Assembly: GCA_027886175.1 (NCBI GenBank)
Contig: JAJNNQ010000013.1
Location: 9,708,001 to 9,772,000 of the forward strand
Length of the DNA stretch: 64,000 nucleotides
From: Phylloscopus collybita
Lineage: Eukaryota; Chordata; Aves; Passeriformes; Phylloscopidae
Direction: 5' to 3'
The notes under the pieces are model-generated. The model did not search any database, was not told the origin of the DNA, and worked only from the letters and a program-made list of their open reading frames with translations. Of this stretch, positions 21,701 to 32,918 are shown in pieces (positions within the stretch are counted from its first letter, which is position 1; each line of letters begins with the position of its first letter). Position numbers and translations under genes: made by a program.

Positions 21701-23017
21701 CATTTGAAACAAGTCGAAAAATAACTACAAGAAGCATTAAGGACATTACCAGTGAGTACCAGCAGTGTTCAGTAGGAGAAGAAATTTCAAAGGTTGTAAC
21801 AATGAATGTAGAACAACATATTGAGGTACATAAAATATTAAGATGAGCCACAGTTTAGCACGACTCACATAAGGCTATAAAAATGCTGTTACAGCAACAG
21901 CCCACAGCTAGCAATAAACTGTAATGTCCTTACTAGGAGAGGATCCTACTTTACTACAAGAAAAATCTAGTTTGCCTACACTGACCTTTACATTTATCTG
22001 AAGCAATTTTAATGTAGTTCACCAAAGGCTGACCCATTTCCTCTCTAAGCCTTACCAGAACAGAGCATATAAGTCCTGTTTGCAGGAAACAGCATAACTG
22101 CTTTCACCTCTGTTACACAGAAGCTTATGCTTTCACCTGCTCCAAAACAGATCACACAGCTCCTGTTCAGTATTAATATTCAAACTGAAAATCCTAATGG
22201 AAATAATGGGCACTCACTTCTGCACTGAAAATTAAGTATCATTTGTGTTCACCTTTCACTTAAACCACAAAAAAGGTAGAGCTCTGACTGTTCACAAAAT
22301 ATTTAACAAACACACAGTGATGGAAAAGTTAATTTAGTTGAACAAATCTTAAGGAGAGGCATTATCTCTTGCCAAACCAACACCTGCACTTACATTTACT
22401 TTCTAGTTCTATACCTTTTCCTGTTAAACAGGAATGGGGCTTCTTGCAGCTAAATTTATGCTGCATCTGTGCTTCATCATTTTCCAAAAAGAACCATGAG
22501 TTTTGCTTCCTTCACAAACCACCTTGATCACAAGCTAAAAGCACAAGAAAAATCAAATAGTTCCTTCAACATCAGGATTATAAAACCTGACTTCCTATAA
22601 TCTTTTCCTATAATATGGATTCTCTGATGTCTCGTAACACAGCTGCACCTACAGAGCACCGTTCTCTTCAGATGGGTACTAATTTGAATCCCATTTCTCC
22701 ATCTCAGAAGTAATTTTCACAAAGCCTTAGAAGCACTCGTTTTGAGAGCTCTGCTTTATTAATGAGTGTGACCGAAATTTGGATTGAAGAGGTGCAATTA
22801 CTTGGAGAGAGCAGCACATGATAAATCTCACTGCCTTACTTGAAGAACTTACAGATTCAAAAATAACTATCATGGTTCTTGGGACACACAAGATAAGAAG
22901 CAAAACAAAGTAACACAATTAAGTAAAAAATATTAAAAACCTGGCAAGAGACTATGGTAGATTAGGAAATCACTGATAAACCTCTGTTACATAGAAGCTT
23001 ATGTTTCCCTTCTTCCC

Positions 23018-23290
23018 AGGTAACAAGATGAGGAAATGGCCTCAAGCTGCACCAGGGGAAGTTAAAAAAAAAATTATATTAGGAAAAATTTCTTCATTAG
23101 GAAGAAAAAATTAGGAAAGAATGGTCAGGTACTGAACCAAACTGCCCAGAGAAGTGGTGGAAGCACTGGTGAAAGTTAAAAAGATGTGTGGATGTGGCAC
23201 CTGGGGACATGGTTTAGTGGTGAACATGGCAATGCTGAGGTAACAGTCAAACTGCTTCAGAGGTCTTTCCAAACTTAACAATTCTATGAG
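23018..23290 (+). mobile_element. CR1 LINE 3' end fragment
   Basis: Resembles the avian CR1 3' region: GCCTCAAGCTGCACCAGG, then TATTAGGAAAAATTTCTTC, a CTGCCCAGAGAAGTGGTGG block, GTGTGGATGTGGCACCTGGG, and the end TTTCCAAACTTAACAATTCTATGA. It is 5'-truncated and interrupted by small indels. It is antisense to GPATCH2. Confidence 0.88.
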
Positions 23291-24144
23291 CAGAAACTGA
23301 AGTTGTGCCTAGACTATTTCAACTCCCTGTCGTTAAAAAGCCATCACTAAGAGGTGGACAAAGCATCCAGTTCCACATCCACACTTAGTTATGTCCTTTG
23401 GCACTATCTGCTGGACCACCAGGTATGCAAAGCTATACCGTGAGCCATCCCTTCCCTCCCATATTGACCATCACTGCAGGGCATAAGAGCTACCCACCAA
23501 AAAAAGCTCAATACTTTCCAACTTCTGAGGATCCTCATTCCTGTAAAGACTAAGAGCCAATACATTGGCAACATGTTCAAAGTAAATCTGACCTGCAGAC
23601 CAAAGAAACTTAATAAAAATGTGATTTTCATATGACAGTATCAGAACAGATGTTTACAGAAATTAAATGGTTTTGACTTTCACATGAGATAGGATAGATA
23701 GTTATAAAAGATGAAGACTCTTGAGACAAACCAGGATACTATGCTGGAGAACATCTATGTTTGGAAAGAGAAAACCAACCCCCCAGCTCTCAGGCTATTT
23801 TTCATCTTCAAGGTATGCCAACTCCCCCTTTTCTGCAATCTGTTAGGTACGTAAACAAGTTTAACAAAATAATAAAAGTATAGGAGAATTTTGAAAAAAA
23901 ATGAAAATTTATGGATGTGACCTCTATAATGTGTTCCTGAATTACAGACAGTTACTAGACTTGCTGGAAATGTCTACAAACTTCTCCTATATCAAATATG
24001 CAGCTCCTATAGATTTAAATACATATGTTCACTATCAACATTTTATTCCTGCAATCACATACTAGACATTAATTCTTGGTACCAACTCTGTATTTGAGAA
24101 ACTCTTTTAAAATCTTCTGGAGTTTCCTTACCCTTGTGCATCAG

Positions 24145-24614
24145 CACAGGCTTGGGTATGATGTGCTCAAAAGCAGCTCTGCAGAGAGGGACCTGGGGGT
24201 CCTGGTGGACAACAAGCTGCCCCTGAGCCACCAGTGGCTGTTTCACCAAGAAGTCCAAAGGTATCCTGGGGTGCATCAGGAAGAACACTGCCAGCAGGTC
24301 AAGGGAGGTGATCCTACCTCTCTGCTCAGCCCTGACGAGGCCTGGAATGCTGTGTTCAGCTCTGGGCTCCTCACCAGAAGGTAAGACATGGAGCAGACTC
24401 AGGGGAGGGCTGTGGAGGTGATCAAGGGACTGGAGCTTCTCCCTTCTGGGAAAGGCTGAGGGAGCTGGGCCTGTTCAGCCTCAAGAAGGGAGGACTGAGA
24501 GGAGACCTCATCAGTGTCTGCCAGCATCTGAAGCGAGGGTGCCAAGAGGACGGAGTCAGGCTCTTGTCGATGGTTCGACAATCGGACAAGAGGCAATGGG
24601 CAGAAGCTGAGGAA
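24145..24614 (+). mobile_element. CR1 LINE, 5' part of a split copy
   Basis: Carries CR1 signature blocks: AGAGGGACCTGGGGGTCC, TGGTGGACAACAAGCTG, a CTGGGCTCCTCACCAGAAG block and GGAGCTGGGCCTGTTCAGCC. The open frames seen here on both strands are decayed CR1 reverse-transcriptase tail or 3'-UTR. The copy breaks off at 24614 and resumes at about 25555. Confidence 0.9.
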
Positions 24615-25554
24615 ATTGTAACTTGAGATTGTTTGAGGTCACTGGAGCCTCTGGGAGGGGTTACTTGAGGTCATTTGGGGTTACTTGAGGTCACTGGAAT
24701 CCCTGGTGGGGTTACTTGACATCATCTGGGGTTACTTGAACAGGAAGCTCCAGTCAGCAGAGATGCTGCCTTTGGACTTTGCTGCTCATAACCTCCAACC
24801 AGGATGGCAGAGACAGCAGCCAGGACAGCTGAACACAGGTGGACCCATCATACTGGGGCCAAGGTTTCCAATGCCCTGGAGGTTTGGACTTCTCAACTGG
24901 AGGAAAACAATGGGAGACCTTGGCTATCAGCAGCCACTGACAAGGACCTCTAGTGATTAATGGACCAGTATGAAATGTCATTGCCTACTTTATTCTCTGT
25001 ATTTACTTGCCTCACCTGGACTAGACGTAGAAAAGTTAGGAGGGTGTGTTTCAAATACTCCATGGTTGTTAGAAAGGGTTAAATTAATAACTAGGGTTTG
25101 TAAATACAAATTGGGAAATAAGAAGAGGAGGGATTGAGAGAAAAGCTGATGTCTTTACAAACAATTTGATAAGTGACAGTGTGGGCGTTAACATCTTTGA
25201 AATGGGGCCTAAGGTCTCTACTAACTCTGGGCAGCAGGTTGGTTGGAGAGCCCAGACAGCTTGGCTCCTGAAACAAACAAACAAGTGGGGGTCTGCACAA
25301 GCCAGAATTTCTGAACTTTGGTTAAATAGAAGGTTCAAGGAGAATGTGTGGTAGGCATTTAGGAAAGGCTGTACCTTCCTAGTACCTCAGCCAATGGGGA
25401 AAGGAAGAGGGCAAGGTGCAGCCGGGAGATCAGGATAAAAAGAAGCTGCACCCTCTGAAACCTCAAGAGAGAAAATGTCACAGGTGTGTGCCCTGGTGGA
25501 CTCTCTCCCTTTATTCAAATAAAGTTGCAGGAACCCTCTGTCATTTGTGGATTT
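24615..25554 (+). mobile_element. LTR-like insertion nested in CR1
   Basis: About 0.94 kb of unrelated sequence splits a continuous CR1 copy. It begins around TGTAACTTGAG (24617). In order it contains four diverged GGGTTACTTGAGGTCA-type repeats (about 24617-24745), a CCAAT motif (25391-25395), a TATA-like AGGATAAAAAG (25432-25442) and AATAAA (25518-25523). This order fits an LTR promoter and polyadenylation unit on the plus strand. Exact ends and the target duplication are unresolved. TGAGGAA occurs on both sides (24608-24614 and about 25563-25569) but also fits CR1 sequence. The family was not identified, and another class of insertion remains possible. Confidence 0.55.
24617..24745 (+). repeat. 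Degenerate ~22-bp tandem repeats
   Basis: Several imperfect copies of GGGGTTACTTGAGGTCATTT/CTGG lie head to tail at the start of the insertion in CR1. They may be U3 repeats of the LTR. Confidence 0.7.
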
Positions 25555-25775
25555 TCCTGACATGAGGAAGAACCTCCTTACTGTGCAGGTGACCAAGCAC
25601 TGGAACAGGCTGACCAGACAGAGTGTGGAGTCTCCCTCAGTGGGTCTATTCAAGAACCATCTGGACACAATCCTGTGCCCTGTGCCCTGGGATGAACCTG
25701 CTTGAGCAGGGAGGTTGGACCAGATGACCCACTGTGGTGCCTTCCAGCCTGACCATTTCTGTAATTCTGTCCTTT
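25555..25775 (+). mobile_element. CR1 LINE, 3' part of the split copy
   Basis: Resumes the CR1 consensus order with ACATGAGGAAGAACCTCC, GTGACCAAGCACTGGAACAG, GTTGGACCAGATGACCCAC and CCTTCCAGCCTGACCATTTC. It ends near TTCTGTAATTCTGTC. Together with 24145-24614 it forms one copy of about 0.7 kb. Confidence 0.9.
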
Positions 25776-28145
25776 ACAATAAAAAGTATTTCAGGAATGA
25801 TGTAATTTTATCACCTGTTATACTGCTGATCCCCCTAAAAATTAAGACCAGGCTACCTTGCAGTAAGTACATCTGACTTTTCTAAAACTGTTTATCTAAG
25901 AAGGCACAACAATAAATACTACCAGTCTACTCGTATTAAACAGTGAAAAAGTGCTCAGTACAGAGCAATGGCATACAGTCAGAAAGATGCTGACATGAAC
26001 TACATTTAAAAAGGCTCTAACACAAATGAATTGGTCAGCCAGAAATGAGATTTGGAGCAATTTATCATGAGAGGGAGCAATTCTTGCAATCCCATTGCTG
26101 CCATTTACTGATATGCTTGCCCTTTTCAGAAGTATGACTTCATTAATTAATTGTCAAGGTGCAGAATCACATGACCTGTCAAACCATGGTAATATGCTAA
26201 AGCACCACATTATCAAAAGAATCAGAGTGCCCAGCAAGTATCCAAACTGCACACTACTCTTAAATTGCCACAGGAATTCACAATTTAAATGAAAAACATT
26301 CTGCTTTGGAGAAGCTTTATCATCCAAAGAGAAAAACTTTACTTTAGGATCTTAATGTTTTTAGAAAGGACAAGTTCTTAATTTTCTACATTGAGTACTA
26401 GGCATTGAAAAAGTATTTTCCTGCATCCCACTGAAATAGGCCTCCTTTAACAGACAGCTTCTGAAATAACTTGTGTAAAAGAATAAGACAGCAGCTCTGA
26501 GGAGTGGTCAGATTTTTAATATATTAAATTACTGAACAACAGTATTTTAAAACACTGAACAATATTTCAGTATTTTCCTCTGTACTGAATTACTCTGAGC
26601 AGTATACTAGCATAAGCAAAGTCATTATTGTCTGATGACAATTACAGAAAAATATGCCTACACCTCATGTTGTTGAGGGCTACTCTAGAAGCCTCTGGAA
26701 CTAAATTACTTTATGTAGACACAAAACAGTAAAATTTAAAGACAAATGACAGGTCAAATAAATAGTGAAGACTTTGACAGAACACAGATACGTGTTTGGA
26801 ATGTCTTGGGCAACGTTTCTACTGTATGCAGCATTAATACTCAAAAATACTTGTGCCACTGGAGTATAACTCATTCTCTGAAACATTCTGAATTACACAA
26901 GCTATATTTACTCCAGGCAAATTTGGATGCCTAGCAACACCAGAAAACTTGCTCTAGCAAACAATTATCATCTGGGCAAATAAAATCTCTCTTTGAAAGT
27001 TTTCTCATTTAGAAAAACATAGAGAAAAAACACGCACAGGGGACAAAATGGTGGCATCAGCAAAATTGGAGAAGAAACGAAGCATTAAACCTTTCCATTT
27101 CTCTTCCTTCCCATCCCCAGAAAAGAAACAAAGAAAAAGATGAAAGGAAATCTATTTCAGATCTATTTCAAATCTATTTCAGCTGGGAAATCTACCAGCA
27201 GGTATCTATATATAAAACATACCCTCTAGAGGATGTTCACCAACCTTTGGAAAAAACCCCACAAACAAAACCCTATCAGAATCCTCCTTGCTTCCATTAA
27301 TAAGTGAAATGGGTAAGAAGCTACAAACACCAGTTGATACCAAACATATCACAAGATACCCAACATTTCAGGAAGAAAATGAAAGGCTTCCCAGCTGGCT
27401 GCTTGGAACATCTTGGCTTCCATCAACTCTCTCCACTACCAGTCTTTTTATCTCCATGGCCTACAAACAGAACTGACCTTCTCCATTCTATTACTCAGCC
27501 TCCCTTCCTTACACTGCTACAGTAAAATAATATGGCCTTTGAGGTCACTATGCTAGCATAAAGAATTACATAAAACAGTAAAGCTGTGAACTTGTTTTGC
27601 AGGAGAACTACCCATACTTTCCCTGCTCGATGGCTGCAGCAGCACTTGTTGATTCTTGGTTTGCAGCAGAAAAGCTTTAGAGCAGGAAACACACATCGCC
27701 CTGGATGCTCAGCAGCACACGCTGCAAGGGCTTTAGGCCTTAGAGAGTCTACCACTACTGGAAAAACACAAACGCAGGAAAACCTAATGAAGCTCGGGAC
27801 AAAAGTTTAGATTTGTCTTTCGCCCGCTGTCCTTTTTTCAACAAGGCGTGGAAGTTTCTTCCTCCAGCCCACTGCTCGCTCATAAACGCGTCCAGCTGCC
27901 GAGACACGACAGTGGCACTTCTCGGACCTCCAGCCCCTCGTCCCCCGGGGGTCTGGGGCAGGCTCCATCACCCTCCCCCAGCGAAAGGGGCAGCAGCGGG
28001 GAGGCCCGGCCGGAGCGGGGCCACCACTCGCCCGCAGGTTCCCTCGCCCCGCCCGTGGCGCGGAGCCGCTGTCCGGAGCCCTCCCGCAGAGAGCGGCCCC
28101 GCGGCCGGGCAGGGGCGGCGGGCACGCCTGTCCCCCCGGGCTTAC

Positions 28146-28201
28146 CAGCTCTTCCTCGCCGCCTGAGCTCGGGTCGGGGTAGGTTCAGCGACCCGGAACA
28201 T
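28146..28201 (-). CDS. GPATCH2: GPATCH2 coding exon 1
   Basis: This exon encodes residues 1-18 plus two bases of Trp19. It starts MFRVAEPTPTRAQ and ends KS-W. The length is identical to the human first-exon peptide (MFGAAGRQP...NSW), and the split Trp codon (TG|G) joins exactly to exon 2. The donor is CTG|GTAAG, with GT at 28145-28144. The exon lies inside the CpG island. The initiator has a weak context (T at -3, T at +4), while Met25 in exon 2 has a strong one. Translation could therefore also begin at Met25. Confidence 0.9.
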
Positions 28202-28585
28202 GAACCCGGCGCCTCCCCCGGCCGCTCCCCGAGGAGGCTGGCGCCGCTTCGCAGAGACTGGGCGAGGGGAGGCGAGCGGGGGCCGAGAGCGGGAGGGCTC
28301 GGGCCGGGCGAGGAGGGCGCGGGCGGCCGGCGCTGCTCCTCAGTCCCCCATGATGAGAGCCCGGAAGCAGCCGCGGCAGCGGAGGAAGCCGGACGCGACC
28401 ACCTCGCCTCTTCCCTTCCCTCGCCCGGCCGCTGCCCAGGAACGCCTCGTCCCCTCCGGCAGCCCCGTCTCGAGTTCGGTAGAGCTCCGCGGAGCCCCCG
28501 CTGTCCCCCGAGCGCTGCCGGGGCCGGGCTGCGGGGCCGCCGGCAGCAGCGACACCCCCGCGCCCGAGCGCACTGGGACCGTCCC

Positions 28586-28599
28586 GTTGCCATGGCGGC
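28586..28599 (+). promoter_or_regulatory. RFX X-box-like site near SPATA17 start
   Basis: GTTGCC-AT-GGCGGC. The left half matches the known RFX half-site (GTNRCC) fully. The right half matches RGYAAC at 4 of 6 positions. RFX factors drive cilia and flagella genes, which suits SPATA17. The same bases form a YY1-like motif and contain an upstream in-frame ATG (28592). Confidence 0.5.
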
Positions 28600-28630
28600 A
28601 GCGTCTCGAGGGCGGGAGGAGGGAGGGAGC

Positions 28631-28698
28631 ATGGCCGCCCTGGCTCGGCTTCAGGAGAGGCTGGAGGTACTCTGGGAGGAGTATTTCCTTGCGAACAG
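28631..28698 (+). CDS. SPATA17: SPATA17 coding exon 1
   Basis: Encodes residues 1-22 (MAALARLQERLEVLWEEYFL then AN) plus two bases of Arg23. The donor is ACAG|GTACCTG. The start at 28631 keeps the spacing from Met1 to the first IQ motif identical to human. An upstream in-frame ATG at 28592 would add 13 residues (MAAASRGREEGGS). It is GC-rich, lies in the X-box-like site and has no human counterpart that I recall, so it is treated as 5'-UTR. Confidence 0.9.
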
Positions 28699-28869
28699 GT
28701 ACCTGGGCTGTGCCGGTGGTGGGCCGGGATACACCGCCTTATGCTGGGCTGGGAAGGACGGGCGGGCGGGCCCCGCTTTCCGCCGGCAACGAGATGGAGG
28801 CGGCCTCCCTGGAAAGTGTCCTGTTCTGGGCTCCTCAGTAAAAGCGAGACACGGAGCTCCTGGGAGGTC

Positions 28870-29322
28870 CAGTGGAAGGCTATGAAGGTGAATAAGGAAC
28901 TGGAACATACCTCTTACTGGAAAGGCTGAGAGAGCTGGGCCTGTTCAGCTTCGAAAAGAGACGAGTGAAAGAGAACCTCCTCCGTGCCTCTAAGAATCTG
29001 ATGGGGAGGGTGTGACGAGGCTGGAGCGGGCTGTTCTCGGTGGTGCCAAGCAATAAGACAAATGACAGCGGGTAGAAACTGGATGTACTGCAAGTTCAAT
29101 CATATGAGTAAGAACTTTAACGTGCAGTGACCGAACACTGGAACAGATTGCCCAGAGAGAGAGTAGAGTCTCTCTCACTGGAAATATTAAAGAACCATCC
29201 GCACAGAATCCTGTGCCCTGTCCTTGGGATGAGCCTGCCTGAGCAGGGAAGTTGGACCAGATCACCCACTGTGGTTCCTTCCAACCTGACGCACTCTGTG
29301 ATTATACGATTCTGTGAAACTG
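28870..29322 (+). mobile_element. CR1 LINE 3' fragment
   Basis: Contains AGAGAGCTGGGCCTGTTCAG, AGAACCTCCTCCGTGCC, CTGGAACAGATTGCCCAGAG, a CTGTGCCCTGTCCTTGGGATG block and GTTGGACCAGATCACCCAC. It ends CGATTCTGTGA. It inserted under 200 bp downstream of SPATA17 exon 1, at the edge of the CpG island. Confidence 0.9.
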
Positions 29323-29740
29323 TTTCACTTTAAAATCCCTCCCGAAAGCACCAGCCCATCGCCTTGTTCCCCAATATTTCCACAGCCATCTGAGGAGATC
29401 TGGTGGCCGCAACGCAGCATCTCCAAGGGACCCGTTTAGACACTGAAAATACTGAGTGTCCCGCTCTTCCATCGTCCCCCTGCTGATTTTGAGGGGAAAG
29501 GAGCCTCTGAAACTCCTGAAACGCGCTTGAGCCTCGCAAGTTCCTCCCTGTCCCGCCGGGGGAGCCGACCTCTTCCCCGGTCCCGCCTCTGGAGCCTCCC
29601 TCCTCTCTCTGCCCCGCCCTAGAGGCGCTGTCATTCCCTGAGCATCCCTCACGCCAGCCCTGAGTCCCTGCTCTCGGGGCTCACATCTGTGACTGTGCCT
29701 GGATGTTTGTCCTCTTGCAAAGACACTACTTCTTTTTTCA

Positions 29741-29840
<100 letters not shown>

Positions 29841-30823
29841 AAAGTTAATTCAAGGAGATTAGATCAGATCTGTTACCCTTGTCCTCACCAATTGGGATGG
29901 TTTGTGTCGAGTTTTCTGACTCCCCAGAATGGGGCCAACTTTTCCCAGACCATATTTTAGAAAATTAAAATTTGTAAGACTTACTTAAATATTGCTGCAA
30001 TTTTTCCTATAAATCCTTTTATTCAGCTGCACTGTTGCTATATGTGTAATGCAAAAACTCAAGCATAAAAAACCCACCAAACATGTTTAGCATAGTTGTG
30101 ATTTTTTTTCTTCTCTAATTAATGAATCATTTATTTTTGAATCTAATTACAACATGATTAGCATGAATATCAAAGCTCCTGAACATCACTAAAAGTTACA
30201 GAGATCAAGTCCTGCCTGCATGTAAAGTGTTGTGTTTTTCTGTTCTTTGCCTGAACTTTTGCTCATACTCTTGTGGCTGTACACACAGCAGTTCACTAAA
30301 TAAACATCAGTTACAGGAGGGTATGCTTGTATTTCACATATTTCAGGTTAGAAAGAGCAGTCTGAGCCAGACTTGGAAATCCATTGGAGGGCAGCATGCT
30401 TGATATTTTGGGATTTGTTTTTTGGCAGAGTTCTCCAAAAATGAATTGTTTCCCTTTTAAGAATGGGCTGTGATATGTCCATTTCAGAAAATTCAGATTT
30501 GCAGCTGAGAATGCAAATGAGAGGATTTAATCAGTCCAGTGCAGCAACGAGTCTTAACAATGTTTTTTCTGATCTTAATAACATTTCTGTTGTGCTTTAG
30601 GCAGAACTCTGTTTATGTGAGAGGTATGAGGTGTCTTAAATTGTCTTTTTAGGGAAAGCACCATTCTAGGGAAGAACTTGCCCAATGATGGCACAATGCA
30701 GGAATACCATAAGCATTGAGAAACTCCCTCAGCATGAGGATTAGAACATACAAGATCCATTAATTCATTCTCTTAAGTGTTACACAATTTTATCACTCTG
30801 CTTGTTCAAGAACCTATTTTAAT

Positions 30824-30858
30824 TTACTGTATATTTTAATTTACTGTAGTATCTGTAT
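30824..30858 (+). repeat. 17-bp tandem duplication
   Basis: TATTTTAATTTACTGTA occurs twice in direct succession. Confidence 0.75.
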
Positions 30859-32463
30859 GTCAGGTGCTTGAGTAGGTCTTCTTAACTTTCAGTACAGCCT
30901 TTGAGAAGTGTCTGTGACTCTCAAGAGCTTAATTCAAGCAGTATGGCAACTGTGCAATCTGATCAAAAGGGCAGATACCTGCTTGAGAAACTTACACCTT
31001 GAAACATTTCTGTTGGCAAGGGCAGCTGGAAGTGTTTGTGAAACTGTCCAGTGAAAAAAACAAATCTGTTGTTGGTTTGCTTCAATCACCTTTGCAAGGA
31101 CTTCTATCCCATTCTGGCCAGGCAAGACTGAATGCCAGCTAGAAAAAAACTATCAGGGAGTAAGAGGGGAGGAGACTTCTGCTCTTCCAGAAGACTTTTA
31201 TCATTGCCAAGTGGGTAGGACTGGGTTTGGAGCTGGCATTTCTGACACAGCCAGTCCCACATCCTCTTCATTTCCAGGCTGTAACTGTGGCTGCCTGTCT
31301 AGGGCCAAATTACTCATACCCTTTTGATCAAAATCATTTTTCTCTAAGTAAAAGTATTCTGGAGGTGTCTCCTTCCTGTGAAGACTAGGAAACTGCACAG
31401 GAAAGGAACAATAAAACTCTCTAGCCAGTTTTGAAATCTATTAATTTAGTAGTTTTAGGTTAAAAAAAAACGCCTGTTTCTGAGAGTTTTCAGGCACTGA
31501 GCATGCCTGATGCACATCAGATAGTGAAAATTTGTGCCCATTTAAGGTGATTTGAGAGCCCATGATACACCAGATGATATGAGTGGATATAATGTTTCTT
31601 GATCTTTGGTAGTAAATCTGGATTCATTTCATTTTCAGAAATATAATGAGTATAATCTTAATTTATTAGATGAAAAATAATCTTGTTGGTATTTACTGGG
31701 GGAGTTAATGTTGACATGAAACTTTGTTAGGAGAGCTAACTAAGAAAACTAACTAATAGTAACCTAATTGTTATTTTTGTCAGATGTGACAAATTAAAGA
31801 ATTTGGTGAGTATGTTTCTAATAAAAAATAGGAAAGAATAAAAATTAATGGAAATTAAAATTTAAAGTTCAAAGACTTGAGAGTTACTGATGTTTTGAAA
31901 CAAACAGAAGAATAAAAGCTGGAAGTGATCTCATCACTGAGTTCTACCCCTCAGCATTGAAACTCATAATGGTAATGATTTCTTCCTGACTCTCTGAAAA
32001 GTCTCCTCCAGACTAACAATATATTTCTTTAATCTCTTTTAGATTCATGGTTTTCTTACGTGACTTTTAGCTTTTGTCACATGCACTGTAGATTCACAGT
32101 CCTATACAGTTAGGTGATTTTTGTTGTAACTCAGGCCTAATTATCATTAAAACATTGTCCACATATTTCACCTACAGTGCAAGAACTCCATGTGACATGC
32201 TCACTTGTATCTCAGTATTGTATGGGAAATACCCACTCCCAAAACTTACATCTCTATGAGCTACAATATTCTTTGTTACCTTCATACTATGCAACTAAAG
32301 TCAATTATATTTTTCTGCACTACCACTGAATTATGTAGAATTAAAAATGAAAAACCTGGTGGAAAGGATCCCAAGCTGCAACAATAAAACATATTTAGAA
32401 TAATATTTTTGATTTGGTTCCACATTACCATGCTGAGAAGTATTACTACTTTTATACTTTCAG

Positions 32464-32553
32464 AGCTATAAGTGAAGACAGAAGAACAAGGTACAAATCT
32501 GCTGTCAAGATCCAGCGCTGGTTTCGAGCATGCAGAGTCAGAGATTATCTGAG
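32464..32553 (+). CDS. SPATA17: SPATA17 coding exon 2 (first IQ motif)
   Basis: 90 nt. The acceptor is TATACTTTCAG|AGCTATA and the donor is CTGAG|GTAGTAT. Encodes residues 23-52 and part of Arg53, with AVKIQRWFRACRVRDYL as the first IQ motif (human AVKIQSWFRGCQVRAYI). Both flanking introns are phase 2. Confidence 0.95.
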
Positions 32554-32918
32554 GTAGTATATTAAGCCTGTAATATAGGCTATATTATATCCTATATCCA
32601 TACTTCAGTGTTGAATTTCTCCTCAAAATTTCTCATGGTATTATTTGGTTTTAATAAAATTAGAGCATTAAAAAAAAAAAAAAAGGCAATAACTGTTATC
32701 CAGTTTTTCAACATAATTAAATATATGCTGTGGCATTGTAAGAAATAATATTTTTTGACTTTCAGAACTGTATACAATTAAAAGGGTATGATCCTAGAAA
32801 GCATGGAAATTATCTTCAGAATAGATGCACAGTATTGTTTAAGAAATCTTGTTATGACTGGAAGAAAAAGAAACAACTAGATGTCTCTTGGATATGCTGT
32901 TTCAGAGACTTTTCATAT

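Larger units (their letters stand above)
27860..28870. promoter_or_regulatory. CpG island and bidirectional GPATCH2/SPATA17 promoter
   Basis: About 1 kb of GC-rich, CpG-dense sequence contrasts sharply with the AT-rich surroundings. It covers GPATCH2 exon 1 (minus) and SPATA17 exon 1 (plus), whose start codons are at 28201 and 28631. No TATA box was seen, so dispersed initiation is likely. Visible motifs include an ETS-type CCGGAAG near 28359, an X-box-like site at 28586-28599 and a YY1-like CCATGGCGGC overlapping it. The long open frames across the island on both strands are by-products of GC content, since stop codons are AT-rich. Confidence 0.88.

Noticed and set aside
24055..25668. Multiple open frames of 60-102 codons on both strands
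   Set aside because: They lie in CR1 sequence or the LTR-like insertion and are fragments with no intact element protein.
28592..28630. Upstream in-frame ATG for SPATA17
   Set aside because: The 13-residue extension has no counterpart in the human protein as remembered, while the start at 28631 gives identical spacing to the first IQ motif.
27848..28885. Open frames of 345, 250 and 213 codons across the CpG island
   Set aside because: They result from GC-rich sequence with few stop codons, overlap each other on both strands, are dominated by Arg/Gly/Pro/Ala, and run across the proven splice sites of GPATCH2 and SPATA17 exon 1.
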